From the NCBI GenBank assembly GCA_017516465.1, contig JAFXCR010000055.1, forward strand, positions 1 to 64,000: DNA of 64,000 bases, in the 5' to 3' direction. Source of the DNA: Ruminococcus sp. (lineage in GTDB: Bacteria; Bacillota; Clostridia; Oscillospirales; Ruminococcaceae). The notes under the pieces are model-generated. The model was not told the origin of the DNA. It saw only the letters and a list, made by a program, of their open reading frames with translations, and did not search any database. Positions 1-8,672 of the stretch are shown piece by piece (position 1 is the first letter of the stretch; each line of letters begins with the position of its first letter). A program made the translations under genes and the position numbers.

Positions 1-524
1 CCTGTGAGTAAAGCATAATTATTGTATCATACAAGTTTAATGATGTCAATGTACAACTACTGCGACGATGCTGTTCATTTTCAGCGACGGTACTGTTCAT
101 CTTCGCCGGCCGTGGGTGTTCAACCGGAGCGCTATATTCACAAGCTTCGCCAAAGGAGAAATTTATATGACCAACAAGGTATCGTATCATCGAAAAAGGA
201 GTACAGGGTTTAATCGACAGGCGTTGAAAAAAAGTATTTTCAAGTTCTGAATAATTATCTTCGGTACATTGTTCCGACAGAGAATGAAAGTAATAGTTCC
301 ATGCTTGATACAGCTCCGCTTTGATAAACTTTACAGCTTTTGTACTCGTATATTTTGAATAACCGATTTTATTATGAAGATCAGATTCAGCAGTTTCAGT
401 GTAATTTGCGATTTCGTAAGGTTACGCTTCAAGACTGTATCGAGCTTGCTTCATTGATTGACCGCTATGAAACTTTTTTGCAAGTGACAAATGACATCTT
501 GCTGATATTAAAGTTGAAAAACCC
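1..524. other. Stretch with no convincing intact gene, possibly degraded
   Basis: Only short open frames of about 60 codons occur here, overlapping one another and without a good ribosome binding site. A 62-codon frame at 340-528 has a plausible protein-like C-terminal part (ELASLIDRYETF, LLILKL) but starts without a Shine-Dalgarno sequence and matches nothing I recognise. The stretch may be the decayed remainder of an accessory gene next to the recombinase gene. I see no RNA gene in it. Confidence 0.35.
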
Positions 525-553
525 TTGAAAAATGGAGAATAATGTGGTATACT
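525..553 (+). promoter_or_regulatory. Sigma-A promoter of the tyrosine recombinase gene
   Basis: TTGAAA at 525-530, a 17-bp spacer and TATACT at 548-553, preceded by TGG (extended -10). The expected transcript start near 560 puts the hairpin at 577-610 inside the 5' leader. Confidence 0.7.
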
Positions 554-576
554 AAGCGGTAGAGTATAGGTGAGAC

Positions 577-610
577 AAAGTTGCACCAAATAAAAGTTTG
601 GTGCAACTTT
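577..610 (+). repeat. Perfect 14-bp inverted repeat in the recombinase leader
   Basis: AAAGTTGCACCAAA (577-590), a 6-nt loop and TTTGGTGCAACTTT (597-610) form a perfect hairpin between the promoter and the Shine-Dalgarno sequence (about 613-619). There is no T-run after it, so it is not a standard terminator. It could be a transcript-stabilising or regulatory hairpin, or a recombinase binding site; the last is inference only. Confidence 0.6.
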
Positions 611-624
611 AGAGAGGAAAAATA

Positions 625-1611
625 ATGATAAAGTATAATTTACCGGAAAATCCTGATTTTCTTAATGATTATCTTGTACATTTAAAATTGTATAAACGTT
701 TATCACAGCGTACTATAGAAGAATATTTTTTTGACACGAGACTGTTTCTTAAATACTATTCGATGATGCATTCAGATTCAGATGATATCATTGATGATGT
801 AAATATCAGTACGTTTCCGAAATCTGACTTAAAAAAAATTACCGCTACAGATATATCAGGATTTATGATTTACATATCAGATGAACGAAGTAATTCATAT
901 CAGGCTTTGTACAGAAAAATTTCTGCACTCAGAAGCTTCTTCCGATATCTTGATAAGGTTGCGAAATTAATCGAAACCGATCCATGCAAAGACCTTGATG
1001 ATATACACTCGCCAAGAGCTGCATTACCAAAATTTCTTTCACTGGATGAAAGTCTGAGGCTGCTTAAAGCGTCAGATAAAAGCGATTCAAAACGTGATTA
1101 TTGTATTATAACTATATTTCTCAACTGCGGTATTCGTCTCAGCGAGCTTGTAGGGTTAAATATTTCCGATATAGATTTCTATGAAAACAGAATGAAAGTT
1201 CTTGGAAAAGGCAATAAAGAACGAATGATCTATCTCAATTCTGCTTGTGTGGATGCACTAAATAAATACCTTGAAGTACGGCAGTCTAACGAAAAAGCAG
1301 CTTCCGAACCAGCACTTTTTGTAAGCAATCAGAACAAACGCATCTCAAAACGACGTGTTCAGCAGATTGTAGAAAATACGCTTCAGGCAGCCGGTCTTGA
1401 CGGAAAAGGTTTTACAACACATAAACTTCGTCACACTGCTGCTACACTTATATATCAGTACGGAGATGTTGATGTTCTTACCTTAAAAGAACTTTTAGGC
1501 CATGCAAGCGTTGCTACAACGCAGATATATACTCATATTAATAATGAATCTGTCCGCAATGCAGTGGAATCAAATCCTCTTTCCGATCAAAAATCTAAAG
1601 ATAAAAAATAA
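625..1611 (+). CDS. XerC/XerD-family tyrosine recombinase
   Basis: Site-specific tyrosine recombinase of about the usual Xer length (328 aa). The N-terminal part (roughly residues 10-110) fits the SAM-like core-binding domain; the C-terminal part is the catalytic domain. Visible active-site motifs are Arg in NCGIRLSELVGL, HKLRH (His-x-x-Arg-His), LGHAS (second His) and the nucleophile Tyr in TTQIYTH. The role could be chromosome dimer resolution or integration/excision of an element; the degraded sequence upstream makes an element-linked origin possible, but nothing here decides. It has its own promoter and an unusual leader hairpin, and is followed by the separate asnB promoter. Confidence 0.88.
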   Translation: MIKYNLPENPDFLNDYLVHLKLYKRLSQRTIEEYFFDTRLFLKYYSMMHSDSDDIIDDVNISTFPKSDLKKITATDISGFMIYISDERSNSYQALYRKISALRSFFRYLDKVAKLIETDPCKDLDDIHSPRAALPKFLSLDESLRLLKASDKSDSKRDYCIITIFLNCGIRLSELVGLNISDIDFYENRMKVLGKGNKERMIYLNSACVDALNKYLEVRQSNEKAASEPALFVSNQNKRISKRRVQQIVENTLQAAGLDGKGFTTHKLRHTAATLIYQYGDVDVLTLKELLGHASVATTQIYTHINNESVRNAVESNPLSDQKSKDKK

Positions 1612-1649
1612 ATTCGCATTAATTTTCACTTTAATTTTCACTTTTTTTG

Positions 1650-1678
1650 TTGCAAAAAAGTTTTGAATGTAGTATAAT
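1650..1678 (+). promoter_or_regulatory. Promoter of asnB
   Basis: TTGCAA at 1650-1655, a 17-bp spacer, TATAAT at 1673-1678. The leader is about 50 nt and contains a clear GGAGG before the asnB ATG; no T-box structure was seen. Confidence 0.75.
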
Positions 1679-1734
1679 AGAAAAGATAAAAACAAATCGT
1701 CAAAATTTATCTTGATTTCGGAGGTATCATTTTT

Positions 1735-3603
1735 ATGTGCGGAATTGTCGGATTTACAAACAACATTGATAATTCAAATGATGTTATCATCAGAATGATG
1801 AACAAGATAAAGCACAGAGGTCCCGATGCCGCCGGAAGCTACGTTGATGAAAATATTGCTCTCGGACACAGACGTCTCAGTATAATTGATATAAGCTCTC
1901 AGGGAGATCAGCCGATTTTTAACGAAGACAGATCTATGATAATCATTTTTAATGGCGAGATATACAATTATAAAGATATAAAAAAAGGACTTATAGAAGC
2001 CGGACATATTTTCTCTACAAATACTGATACAGAAGTTCTACTGCATGGATATGAACAATACGGCGAAAAATTACTTAATAAGCTTCGTGGAATGTTCTCT
2101 TTTGTGATCTGGGATAAAAATAAAAAAGAACTTTTTGGTGCCCGTGATTTTTTTGGAATCAAGCCAATGTACTACGCTGTCATGAATAAAACGTTCATGT
2201 TCGGCTCTGAGATAAAAAGCTTTCTTGAACATCCGGAATTCAAAAAGGAACTGAACACAGCTGCACTTGAAAACTATCTGACTTTTCAGTACTCCCCTGG
2301 TTCGGAAACTTTTTTTAAAAATGTTTACAAGCTTCAGCCGGCACATTATTTTAAACTGAAAAACGGAAAACTTGAAATCAGACGTTACTGGGATGTTAAT
2401 TTCAATGCTGATGAAACACCTTCTCTTGATGAATGGGTAAATAGAATTTCAGATACTTTCAATAATTCTGTTGAAGCACATAAAATTGCTGACGTAGAGG
2501 TCGGTTCATTCCTGTCAAGCGGTGTAGATTCGAGCTATGTGGCAGCTGTTGCAGATATCGATAAGACGTTTACCGTTGGGTTTGGTGAGGATGAAAGATA
2601 CAATGAAATAGGCTTTGCAAAGAATTTTTCAAAGGCTATTGGTAAGGAAAACACAAGCAAGGTGATTACGCCGGAAGAATACTGGAGCAGTATTCCAAAA
2701 ATTCAGTATCATATGGATGAACCGCTTGCAGATCCTTCTGCTGTTGCACTTTATTTTGTCTGCAATATTGCTTCTGAAAAGCTGAAAGTAGTACTTTCCG
2801 GTGAGGGCGCTGATGAAATTTTCGGCGGATATAACGTATACAGCGATCCCGATGGTACGCTTTACGATAAGCTTCCGAGATTTATAAAGCGTGGTATAGG
2901 AAATGCTGCGTCTAAGCTTCCGGCAAAAAGAGGCGTGAATTTCTTTGTCCGCAAGGGAATGGATGTTGAAGAACGCTTTATAGGAAATGCCTATATGTTC
3001 ACTCCTCAGCAGCGAAAGGAACTTCTTAAAATTAAAACTTCTGCTCTTGATCCTGCTGCACTTACAAAACCTTATTATAACAAGGTAAAGAACAAAGACG
3101 ATGTTACGAAAATGCAGTATCTCGATCTTCATATGTGGATGGCTGGTGATATCCTTCTCAAAGCTGACAAAATGAGTATGGCCAATTCGCTTGAACTCAG
3201 AGTTCCTTTTCTTGATAAGAAAGTTATGGCTCTTGCAGAAAGAATTCCCACAAAATACAGGGTTACTCACGATAAGTGGACAAACGAAACAAAATATATC
3301 ACAAAGTATGCGATGAGACTTGCAGCCCAAAAGGATACTCCTGACGAAACAGCCGGAACAGCATCCAAAAAGAAACTTGGTTTTCCTGTTCCGATAAGAG
3401 TATGGCTCAAAGAAGAAAAATATTATAATATTGTCCGTAAAGCCTTCGAAAGCGAAAGCTCACATAAATTTTTCAATACCGCTCCCCTGCTGAAACTTCT
3501 TGACGATCACAGGGACGGAAAGGCTGACAACAGCAGAAAAATCTGGACAATATATATATTCCTTATATGGTATGGTATTTACTTTGAAAATAACGGAAAA
3601 TAA
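1735..3603 (+). CDS. asnB: Asparagine synthase, glutamine-hydrolysing
   Basis: Makes asparagine from aspartate, glutamine and ATP. The N-terminal glutaminase domain (about residues 1-200) begins MCGIVGF, with Cys2 as the nucleophile exposed after Met removal, and keeps HRGPD and HRRLS. The synthetase domain follows, with the pyrophosphate loop SSGVDSS near residue 260, SGEGADEIFGGY near 355, and DKMSMANSLELRVPFLD near 480. At 622 aa it has the length of the large AsnB type in Firmicutes. The start is fixed by the catalytic Cys and by GGAGG upstream. An HD-domain gene follows after 15 nt, so they are probably co-transcribed. Confidence 0.95.
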   Translation: MCGIVGFTNNIDNSNDVIIRMMNKIKHRGPDAAGSYVDENIALGHRRLSIIDISSQGDQPIFNEDRSMIIIFNGEIYNYKDIKKGLIEAGHIFSTNTDTEVLLHGYEQYGEKLLNKLRGMFSFVIWDKNKKELFGARDFFGIKPMYYAVMNKTFMFGSEIKSFLEHPEFKKELNTAALENYLTFQYSPGSETFFKNVYKLQPAHYFKLKNGKLEIRRYWDVNFNADETPSLDEWVNRISDTFNNSVEAHKIADVEVGSFLSSGVDSSYVAAVADIDKTFTVGFGEDERYNEIGFAKNFSKAIGKENTSKVITPEEYWSSIPKIQYHMDEPLADPSAVALYFVCNIASEKLKVVLSGEGADEIFGGYNVYSDPDGTLYDKLPRFIKRGIGNAASKLPAKRGVNFFVRKGMDVEERFIGNAYMFTPQQRKELLKIKTSALDPAALTKPYYNKVKNKDDVTKMQYLDLHMWMAGDILLKADKMSMANSLELRVPFLDKKVMALAERIPTKYRVTHDKWTNETKYITKYAMRLAAQKDTPDETAGTASKKKLGFPVPIRVWLKEEKYYNIVRKAFESESSHKFFNTAPLLKLLDDHRDGKADNSRKIWTIYIFLIWYGIYFENNGK

Positions 3604-3618
3604 TACGGAGGTGATAAT

Positions 3619-4287
3619 ATGTCAAGCATTGTGACGTATAAATATATAAAACAGAATCCGGATATTATGGAGTATATCCGACGTTCTGACAAAGCTCTGG
3701 AATCACAGGGATATACTGAGCATTCCTTTGCACATGTTGAAAAAACTGCTGCAACTTCCGCAATGATTCTTACAACTCTTGGATATGATGAACGCACTGT
3801 TGAACTTGCAAGAATCGCTTCTATAATGCATGATATCGGAAACGTAATTAATCGTGCTGATCATGCTCAGAGCGGTGCTGTAATGGCGTTCAGACTTCTT
3901 GATAACCTTAATATGCCGGCATCGGAAATCTGCTCGATTATTTCCGCAATCGGAAATCACGATGAAGGTACGGGACTGCCACTTGATCCGATTTCTGCCG
4001 CATTGATTATTGGTGATAAAACGGATGTGCGTCGGAGCAGAGTCCGCAATAATGATCTTCTTACCTTTGATATCCATGACCGTGTTAATTATGCGGTTGA
4101 AAAATCGGAATTGAGATTCAATGAAAATAACTCAGCTATTATCCTTGAACTCCAGATTGATACAAAGATATCATCTGTCATGGAGTATTTTGAGATTTTT
4201 ATGAAGCGTATGCTGCTTTGCCGCAGAGCTGCTGGTTTTCTTGGAGTTCAATTTGAAATGATAATAAATGGAAGCAAAATTCTATAA
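3619..4287 (+). CDS. HD-domain phosphohydrolase-like protein
   Basis: A 222-aa soluble protein with an HD metal-binding domain: His in FAHVEKT (about residue 37), His-Asp in IMHDIGN (about 73), a further His in ADHAQSG, and GNHDEG near residue 115. Proteins of this fold are metal-dependent phosphohydrolases acting on nucleotides or cyclic dinucleotides, but the substrate cannot be read from the sequence. It has a strong GGAGG and lies between asnB and pyrB in the same direction, with gaps of 15 and 19 nt, so it is probably part of their transcript. Confidence 0.8.
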   Translation: MSSIVTYKYIKQNPDIMEYIRRSDKALESQGYTEHSFAHVEKTAATSAMILTTLGYDERTVELARIASIMHDIGNVINRADHAQSGAVMAFRLLDNLNMPASEICSIISAIGNHDEGTGLPLDPISAALIIGDKTDVRRSRVRNNDLLTFDIHDRVNYAVEKSELRFNENNSAIILELQIDTKISSVMEYFEIFMKRMLLCRRAAGFLGVQFEMIINGSKIL

Positions 4288-4306
4288 TTAATGGAGGTTG
4301 AAATTT

Positions 4307-5389
4307 ATGAAGTCACAGTATCAGCATCTTATTGATCTGAGCGATTATCCTGTTACATGGTGGAAAAAGGTGATTGATCTTGGTGAAGAAATTAAAAATG
4401 ATCCTTCCAGATTCGCCCATGAATGCGATGGAATGGTTATGGCTACACTTTTCTACGAGCCTTCAACCAGAACTCAGATGTCCTTCCAGACAGCTATGAT
4501 TCGTCTTGGCGGACAGATTATTGGTTTTGATAACCCGAATAATTCTTCGGTTTCAAAAGGAGAAACTATCAAGGATACTACTAAAATAGTAAGCAGCTAT
4601 GCAGATGTTTTAGTTATTCGTCATCCCGTAGCAGGTGCTGCAAAGGCTGCATCATTGACTTCTGATTGCTCTGTAATCAATGCCGGCGACGGTGGACATC
4701 TTCATCCTACACAGACTCTCACTGATCTTCTTACATTGAAAATCGAAAAGAAAACTCTTTCTGATCTGACAATCGGTATGTGCGGAGATCTTCTCAACGG
4801 AAGAACAGTTCATTCTCTCTGTAAGGCACTTAGTATGTTCAAGGGAAATAAATTTGTTTTTATTTCTACTCCGGAGCTTATGATGCCAGCTTATATCAAG
4901 GATATCATAAAGGCAAACGGAAGTACTTACGAGGAAGTAAATACTCTTGAAGAAGCTATCCCATCTCTTGATGTGCTCTACATGACAAGAATCCAGCAGG
5001 AACGCTTTGCAAGTCAGGAAGAATATCTTGCTCAGAAAAATACATATATTCTTGACTACCAGAAAATGCTTTTTGCCAAGCGTGACATGATTGTAATGCA
5101 TCCTCTGCCAAGAGTTGATGAAATCACTGTTGAAGTTGATGATGATCCGAGAGCGAAATATTTTGTTCAGGCAAAGTACGGAGTTTATGTTCGTATGGCA
5201 CTGATCCTAACTATCCTTTCTGAGAAGAAAACTTCTGAAACCCTCATAGGCAAGCTTTATCCGGGAGTTAAGTGTGATAACCCGAAATGTATCACAAATC
5301 ATGAAGGATATCTTCCTAAAAGCTTCCGTTTCAGCGGAGATGAAACACTTCTCGAATGTGAATACTGTGATGAAAGAAAATTAATCTGA
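4307..5389 (+). CDS. pyrB: Aspartate carbamoyltransferase with fused PyrI-like zinc domain
   Basis: Catalyses the committed step of pyrimidine synthesis (carbamoyl phosphate plus aspartate). Carbamoyl-phosphate-loop FYEPSTRT (near residue 50), GETIKDT, HPTQTLTDL and MHPLPRVDE identify the catalytic chain. After residue 310 comes a zinc-ribbon-like tail with Cys323, Cys328, Cys351 and Cys354 (C-x4-C-x22-C-x2-C), the pattern of the zinc domain of the PyrI regulatory chain; the nucleotide-binding PyrI domain is absent. I start at ATG 4307, 9 nt after GGAGG (4293-4297); an in-frame TTG at 4298 abuts that site and is unlikely. It is followed by a terminator. Confidence 0.9.
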   Translation: MKSQYQHLIDLSDYPVTWWKKVIDLGEEIKNDPSRFAHECDGMVMATLFYEPSTRTQMSFQTAMIRLGGQIIGFDNPNNSSVSKGETIKDTTKIVSSYADVLVIRHPVAGAAKAASLTSDCSVINAGDGGHLHPTQTLTDLLTLKIEKKTLSDLTIGMCGDLLNGRTVHSLCKALSMFKGNKFVFISTPELMMPAYIKDIIKANGSTYEEVNTLEEAIPSLDVLYMTRIQQERFASQEEYLAQKNTYILDYQKMLFAKRDMIVMHPLPRVDEITVEVDDDPRAKYFVQAKYGVYVRMALILTILSEKKTSETLIGKLYPGVKCDNPKCITNHEGYLPKSFRFSGDETLLECEYCDERKLI

Positions 5390-5400
5390 TCATATATCAA

Positions 5401-5430
5401 AAACGGAGCAGCATTGCTCCGTTTCAGTTT
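5401..5430 (+). terminator. Terminator after pyrB
   Basis: AAACGGAGCA (5401-5410), a 4-nt loop and TGCTCCGTTT (5415-5424) form a perfect 10-bp stem, followed by a short T-rich tail, 12 nt after the pyrB stop codon. Confidence 0.75.
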
Positions 5431-5436
5431 ATCTAT

Positions 5437-5464
5437 CCCCCTGAATCTCAAAAGAGATTCGGGG
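5437..5464. repeat. Imperfect hairpin in the pyrB/pepM18 intergenic gap
   Basis: CCCC, a 2-nt bulge, GAATCTC, loop AAAA, GAGATTC, GGGG. It lies between the pyrB terminator and the converging aminopeptidase gene and may be a second, weaker termination structure. Confidence 0.4.
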
Positions 5465-5544
5465 TAAAGTTTTATTAAAGATGAAGTTAGGGATAATTTT
5501 TGAAAACTGCATGGTAGTAATTTTAAGCCTAATCTAATTTATAC

Positions 5545-5573
5545 AAAAAAGCCAAGCTTTCGCTTGACTTTTT
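5545..5573 (-). terminator. Terminator of the prfA-coaE-aminopeptidase operon
   Basis: Read on the minus strand: AAAAAGTCAAGC, a GAAA tetraloop, GCTTGGCTTTTTT. One G-U wobble keeps the stem continuous on this strand only, and the T-run directly follows. It starts about 10 nt after the aminopeptidase stop. Confidence 0.8.
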
Positions 5574-5582
5574 CTGTGTATA

Positions 5583-6986
5583 TTAATCGTTTATAAATAC
5601 TGAGAATGCTTTGTATGCCATGTATGTGTCAATCTTTGAAACAATTTCATAAGGGGCGTGCATTGAAAGTACCGGAACACCAAGATCAATCGTATCTATA
5701 TTAAGATTTGCAATATATGAAGCGACAGTTCCGCCACCGCCTTCATCTACCTTACCAAGTTCTCCTGTCTGCCAGATAACATTATTTTCATTCATAAGAC
5801 GTCTAATCTTGCCGGTGTATTCAGCAGACGCATCAGAAGTTCCGGATTTTCCTCTTGAACCTGTATACTTTGTGATAACAACACCCTTGTTGATATATGA
5901 ACAGTTATTTCTCTCGTTTACTTCAGGGAACGTAGGGTCAAATGCTGCATTTACATCAGCAGAAAGACATTCAGATGCAGAAAGTACTGTTCTGCCGTCA
6001 GAACCAAGGGCTTCTGCAAGATCGTAAATAAAGTATTCAAGGTATGACGAACAAAGACCTGTGTTTCCATCGCTTCCTGTTTCTTCCTTATCAGTAAGAA
6101 CAGTAACGACTGTATGAACAGGATTATTACATTCAACAGTTGCACGGAGAGCAGTATATGCACATACCTTGTCATCGTGACCATATGCACCAATCATACT
6201 GCGGTCAAAGCCTATATCTTTTGCCTTGAATGCAGGAACAGCTTCAAGCTCTGAGGAAATAAAATCTGCTTCTGTAATGCCGTATTTTTCATAGAGAATA
6301 TTCATGATATTAAGTTTTACAGCACCGCTTTCCTCGTCATCCTTGAACGGACGTGATCCAATAAGAATATTTAATTGTTCACCTGTTATTCCTCTTGCAA
6401 GAGGTTTAGCCATCTGAGCATTTGCAAGATGCGGAAGAAGATCTGTAATACAGAAAACAGGATCACCTTCATCTTCTCCTATTGATACAGAGACTTCTGT
6501 TCCGTCAGCCTTACAGATCATACCATGAAGAGCAAGCGGAATAGCCGTCCACTGATATTTTTTGATTCCGCCATAGTAATGCGTTTTAAAGAGTGCTAAT
6601 TCCTTATCTTCATAAAGAGGATTCTGCTTTAGATCAAGACGTGGTGAATCAATATGAGCCACACAAAGTCTGACACCATCGCTTATCGGAGCTGTACCTA
6701 TAACAGCAATCATAACAGCCTTTCCCCTGTTATTGCTGTATATCTTATCACCAGGATTAAGTTTCATTCCTTTTTTGTATTCAACGTAACCGTTTTCCTT
6801 AAGAAAATCAATACTATATATAACCGCTTCACGCTCGATTTTTGCAGCATCCATGAATTTTTTGTAATCTTCACAGAAACTGTCGCATTCTGCAAGCTGT
6901 TCGTCAGTCATGTTATATAAAGCATGTTTTTTCTTCAGAAAAAGCTTTTCCTTCATTTCTTTTATCGTTTCTTTTGTGTTTTTCAT
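5583..6986 (-). CDS. M18-family zinc aminopeptidase
   Basis: Cytosolic metallo-aminopeptidase releasing N-terminal residues from peptides. The 467-aa length fits the M18 family. Likely metal and catalytic positions are visible: His-Ile-Asp in VAHIDSPRLD (about residue 110), Asp in YGHDDKVCAY, Glu-Glu in DKEETGSDG (about 300), Asp in SADVNAAFDP, and the late His in LSMHAPYE. AAGGAG precedes the ATG on the minus strand. It is the last gene of the five-gene minus operon and is followed by a clear terminator. Family membership is confident; peptide preference (acidic or broad) cannot be told. Confidence 0.9.
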   Translation of the reverse strand: MKNTKETIKEMKEKLFLKKKHALYNMTDEQLAECDSFCEDYKKFMDAAKIEREAVIYSIDFLKENGYVEYKKGMKLNPGDKIYSNNRGKAVMIAVIGTAPISDGVRLCVAHIDSPRLDLKQNPLYEDKELALFKTHYYGGIKKYQWTAIPLALHGMICKADGTEVSVSIGEDEGDPVFCITDLLPHLANAQMAKPLARGITGEQLNILIGSRPFKDDEESGAVKLNIMNILYEKYGITEADFISSELEAVPAFKAKDIGFDRSMIGAYGHDDKVCAYTALRATVECNNPVHTVVTVLTDKEETGSDGNTGLCSSYLEYFIYDLAEALGSDGRTVLSASECLSADVNAAFDPTFPEVNERNNCSYINKGVVITKYTGSRGKSGTSDASAEYTGKIRRLMNENNVIWQTGELGKVDEGGGGTVASYIANLNIDTIDLGVPVLSMHAPYEIVSKIDTYMAYKAFSVFIND

Positions 6987-6999
6987 AAAATACTCCTTT

Positions 7000-7656
7000 T
7001 CATATAACTACGGATTGTCCATCACAGCTACTGTTTGCTAAATAAATTTCCTTGATTTTGTCGGAAACTTCTTTGGATATTCCATTAACTGTTTCAAGAT
7101 CTCCGTTATTATGTATTATATAATCAGAATGTGTTTCAAAGAACACATCATCAAGCTGTGAATTCATTCGTTTTTTTGCTTGTTCGGCAGTAAGACCATC
7201 ACGTAATATTATCCGTTTTTCACGGATTTCCGGATCTGCAAGAACAGAAATAATTATTTCGCAAAAATCATCGGCACGGCTTTCAAATAGTGTAGGTGCG
7301 TCGAGAAGTATTAATTTCTCATTTCGGGATGAATGAAGTCTGATTGATTTCAGAATTGAGGCAGTGATGTATGGATAAGTAATTGTATTTAGTGTTTCCA
7401 GCTTGCTTTTGTCGGAAAAAACAATCGCTGCGAGTGATTTACGATTAAGAGTACCATCAGAATTTATTACATCGTTACCAAAGAAATCGCTGATTTCTTC
7501 AAGACATTTGCTCCCCTTTTCTACAACTTGCCGTGCAACGTTATCTGCATTTATAACGGCAAATCCATTAGAAGCAAATATTTTTGATACGGTGCTTTTT
7601 CCTGCACCAGTCTGACCGGTAAGACCTACTACCATTACTCCATTCAGACTATTCAT
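7000..7656 (-). CDS. coaE: Dephospho-CoA kinase
   Basis: Last step of coenzyme A synthesis: phosphorylates the 3'-OH of dephospho-CoA with ATP. The P-loop GQTGAGKST begins near residue 13, followed by the INADNVARQVVEKG motif that binds dephospho-CoA, and LDAPTLFES in the middle. Length 218 aa, slightly longer than the usual ~200 because of the C-terminal tail. The start ATG overlaps the tsaC stop by 4 nt (ATGA), which indicates translational coupling. A second Met at residue 8 is less likely because its Shine-Dalgarno spacing is too short. Confidence 0.92.
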   Translation of the reverse strand: MNSLNGVMVVGLTGQTGAGKSTVSKIFASNGFAVINADNVARQVVEKGSKCLEEISDFFGNDVINSDGTLNRKSLAAIVFSDKSKLETLNTITYPYITASILKSIRLHSSRNEKLILLDAPTLFESRADDFCEIIISVLADPEIREKRIILRDGLTAEQAKKRMNSQLDDVFFETHSDYIIHNNGDLETVNGISKEVSDKIKEIYLANSSCDGQSVVI

Positions 7657-8666
7657 AGCTTTATCACCTCAAATCCCGCAGCCCTAATAAGACGGTTATA
7701 TACGGCAAGACCTACTCCATCAACGGATGGTGCACGAACAAAAACTTTTTTTACTCCCAACTCATCGAGTTCCCTTAGTCTCTGAAAAAGCCAGTGTGCC
7801 TGTTCCGAACTGGTGCTACCGTACGTCATATATCTGTACGGGAAATATTTCCCGTCTTCGTCATATATCAATGAATATACGTCCATTGAATTGAATTTTG
7901 CCACATATTCTGTAAAGTCTTTAATATTTCCTTCTACCATAACAACGTCTGCACTCGGAGAATAATGCTTGTATTTCATTCCTGGAGAAGCAGCTGTCTG
8001 TCCTTCTTCAAGATCATGAAGTATTGCAGGATCAATTATAACGTTGTCACATAGTTCAAGAAGCATTTCCTTTGTTATACATCCAGGACGTAGTATTCTT
8101 ACGGATGTATTATTTTCTATTGCAATTACAGTTGATTCTACACCGAATTCAGATTGTCCGCCGTCAACAACAGCATTAATTTTACCATTCATGTCGTCCA
8201 TTACATGAGCAGCGGATGTCGGACTCGGTAGTCCGGATGTATTTGCTGACGGAGCTGCAATCGGACAGCCTGAAAGCTCAATTATCCGGTGCATCACTTT
8301 ATGTGAAGGAATTCTGATTCCGACTGTTTTAAGTCCTCCTGAGGTTATTGACGGAATTCTGTCATTTTTTGGAAGAACAATTGTAAGAGGACCGGGACAA
8401 AATCTATCTGCAATTATTTTTGCAAGCTCCGGTATATTGGCTGTATATTTTTCTGCGTCAGAAAAATCAGCCAGATGCACGATAAGAGGATTATCTGCCG
8501 GTCTATTCTTGGCATTGAATATACTTTTTACTGCTTCCGGATTGGAGGCATCAGCTCCGAGACCGTATACAGTTTCGGTAGGGATACCGACTATACCTCC
8601 TCCTCTTATAATATCAGCTGCTTTAATAAGATCAGCTTCACAGTCTTCAAGTAATATAGTTTCCAT
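7653..8666 (-). CDS. L-threonylcarbamoyladenylate synthase (Sua5 type)
   Basis: Makes threonylcarbamoyl-AMP from threonine, bicarbonate and ATP for the t6A37 modification of ANN-decoding tRNAs. The N-terminal YrdC domain (about residues 10-200) shows GIPTETVYGLGADA, the NRPADNPLI segment, and PSANTSGLPSPT. A linker with GMKYKHYSP leads to the C-terminal Sua5 domain (about 230-337), making this the long Sua5/YwlC form rather than the short TsaC form. It sits between prfA and coaE, a common clostridial arrangement, and its stop overlaps the coaE start. Confidence 0.92.
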   Translation of the reverse strand: METILLEDCEADLIKAADIIRGGGIVGIPTETVYGLGADASNPEAVKSIFNAKNRPADNPLIVHLADFSDAEKYTANIPELAKIIADRFCPGPLTIVLPKNDRIPSITSGGLKTVGIRIPSHKVMHRIIELSGCPIAAPSANTSGLPSPTSAAHVMDDMNGKINAVVDGGQSEFGVESTVIAIENNTSVRILRPGCITKEMLLELCDNVIIDPAILHDLEEGQTAASPGMKYKHYSPSADVVMVEGNIKDFTEYVAKFNSMDVYSLIYDEDGKYFPYRYMTYGSTSSEQAHWLFQRLRELDELGVKKVFVRAPSVDGVGLAVYNRLIRAAGFEVIKL

Positions 8667-8672
8667 AATTTT

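Noticed and set aside
22..250. Two overlapping short frames near the window start
   Set aside because: They overlap each other in different frames, lack ribosome binding sites and match no family.
1612..1734. Possible T-box leader before asnB
   Set aside because: The leader after the promoter is only about 50 nt and has no T-box consensus or terminator hairpin.
2629..3330. 233-codon open frame antisense to asnB
   Set aside because: It lies entirely inside asnB, has no binding site, and its protein is a low-quality Cys/Phe/Lys-rich shadow.
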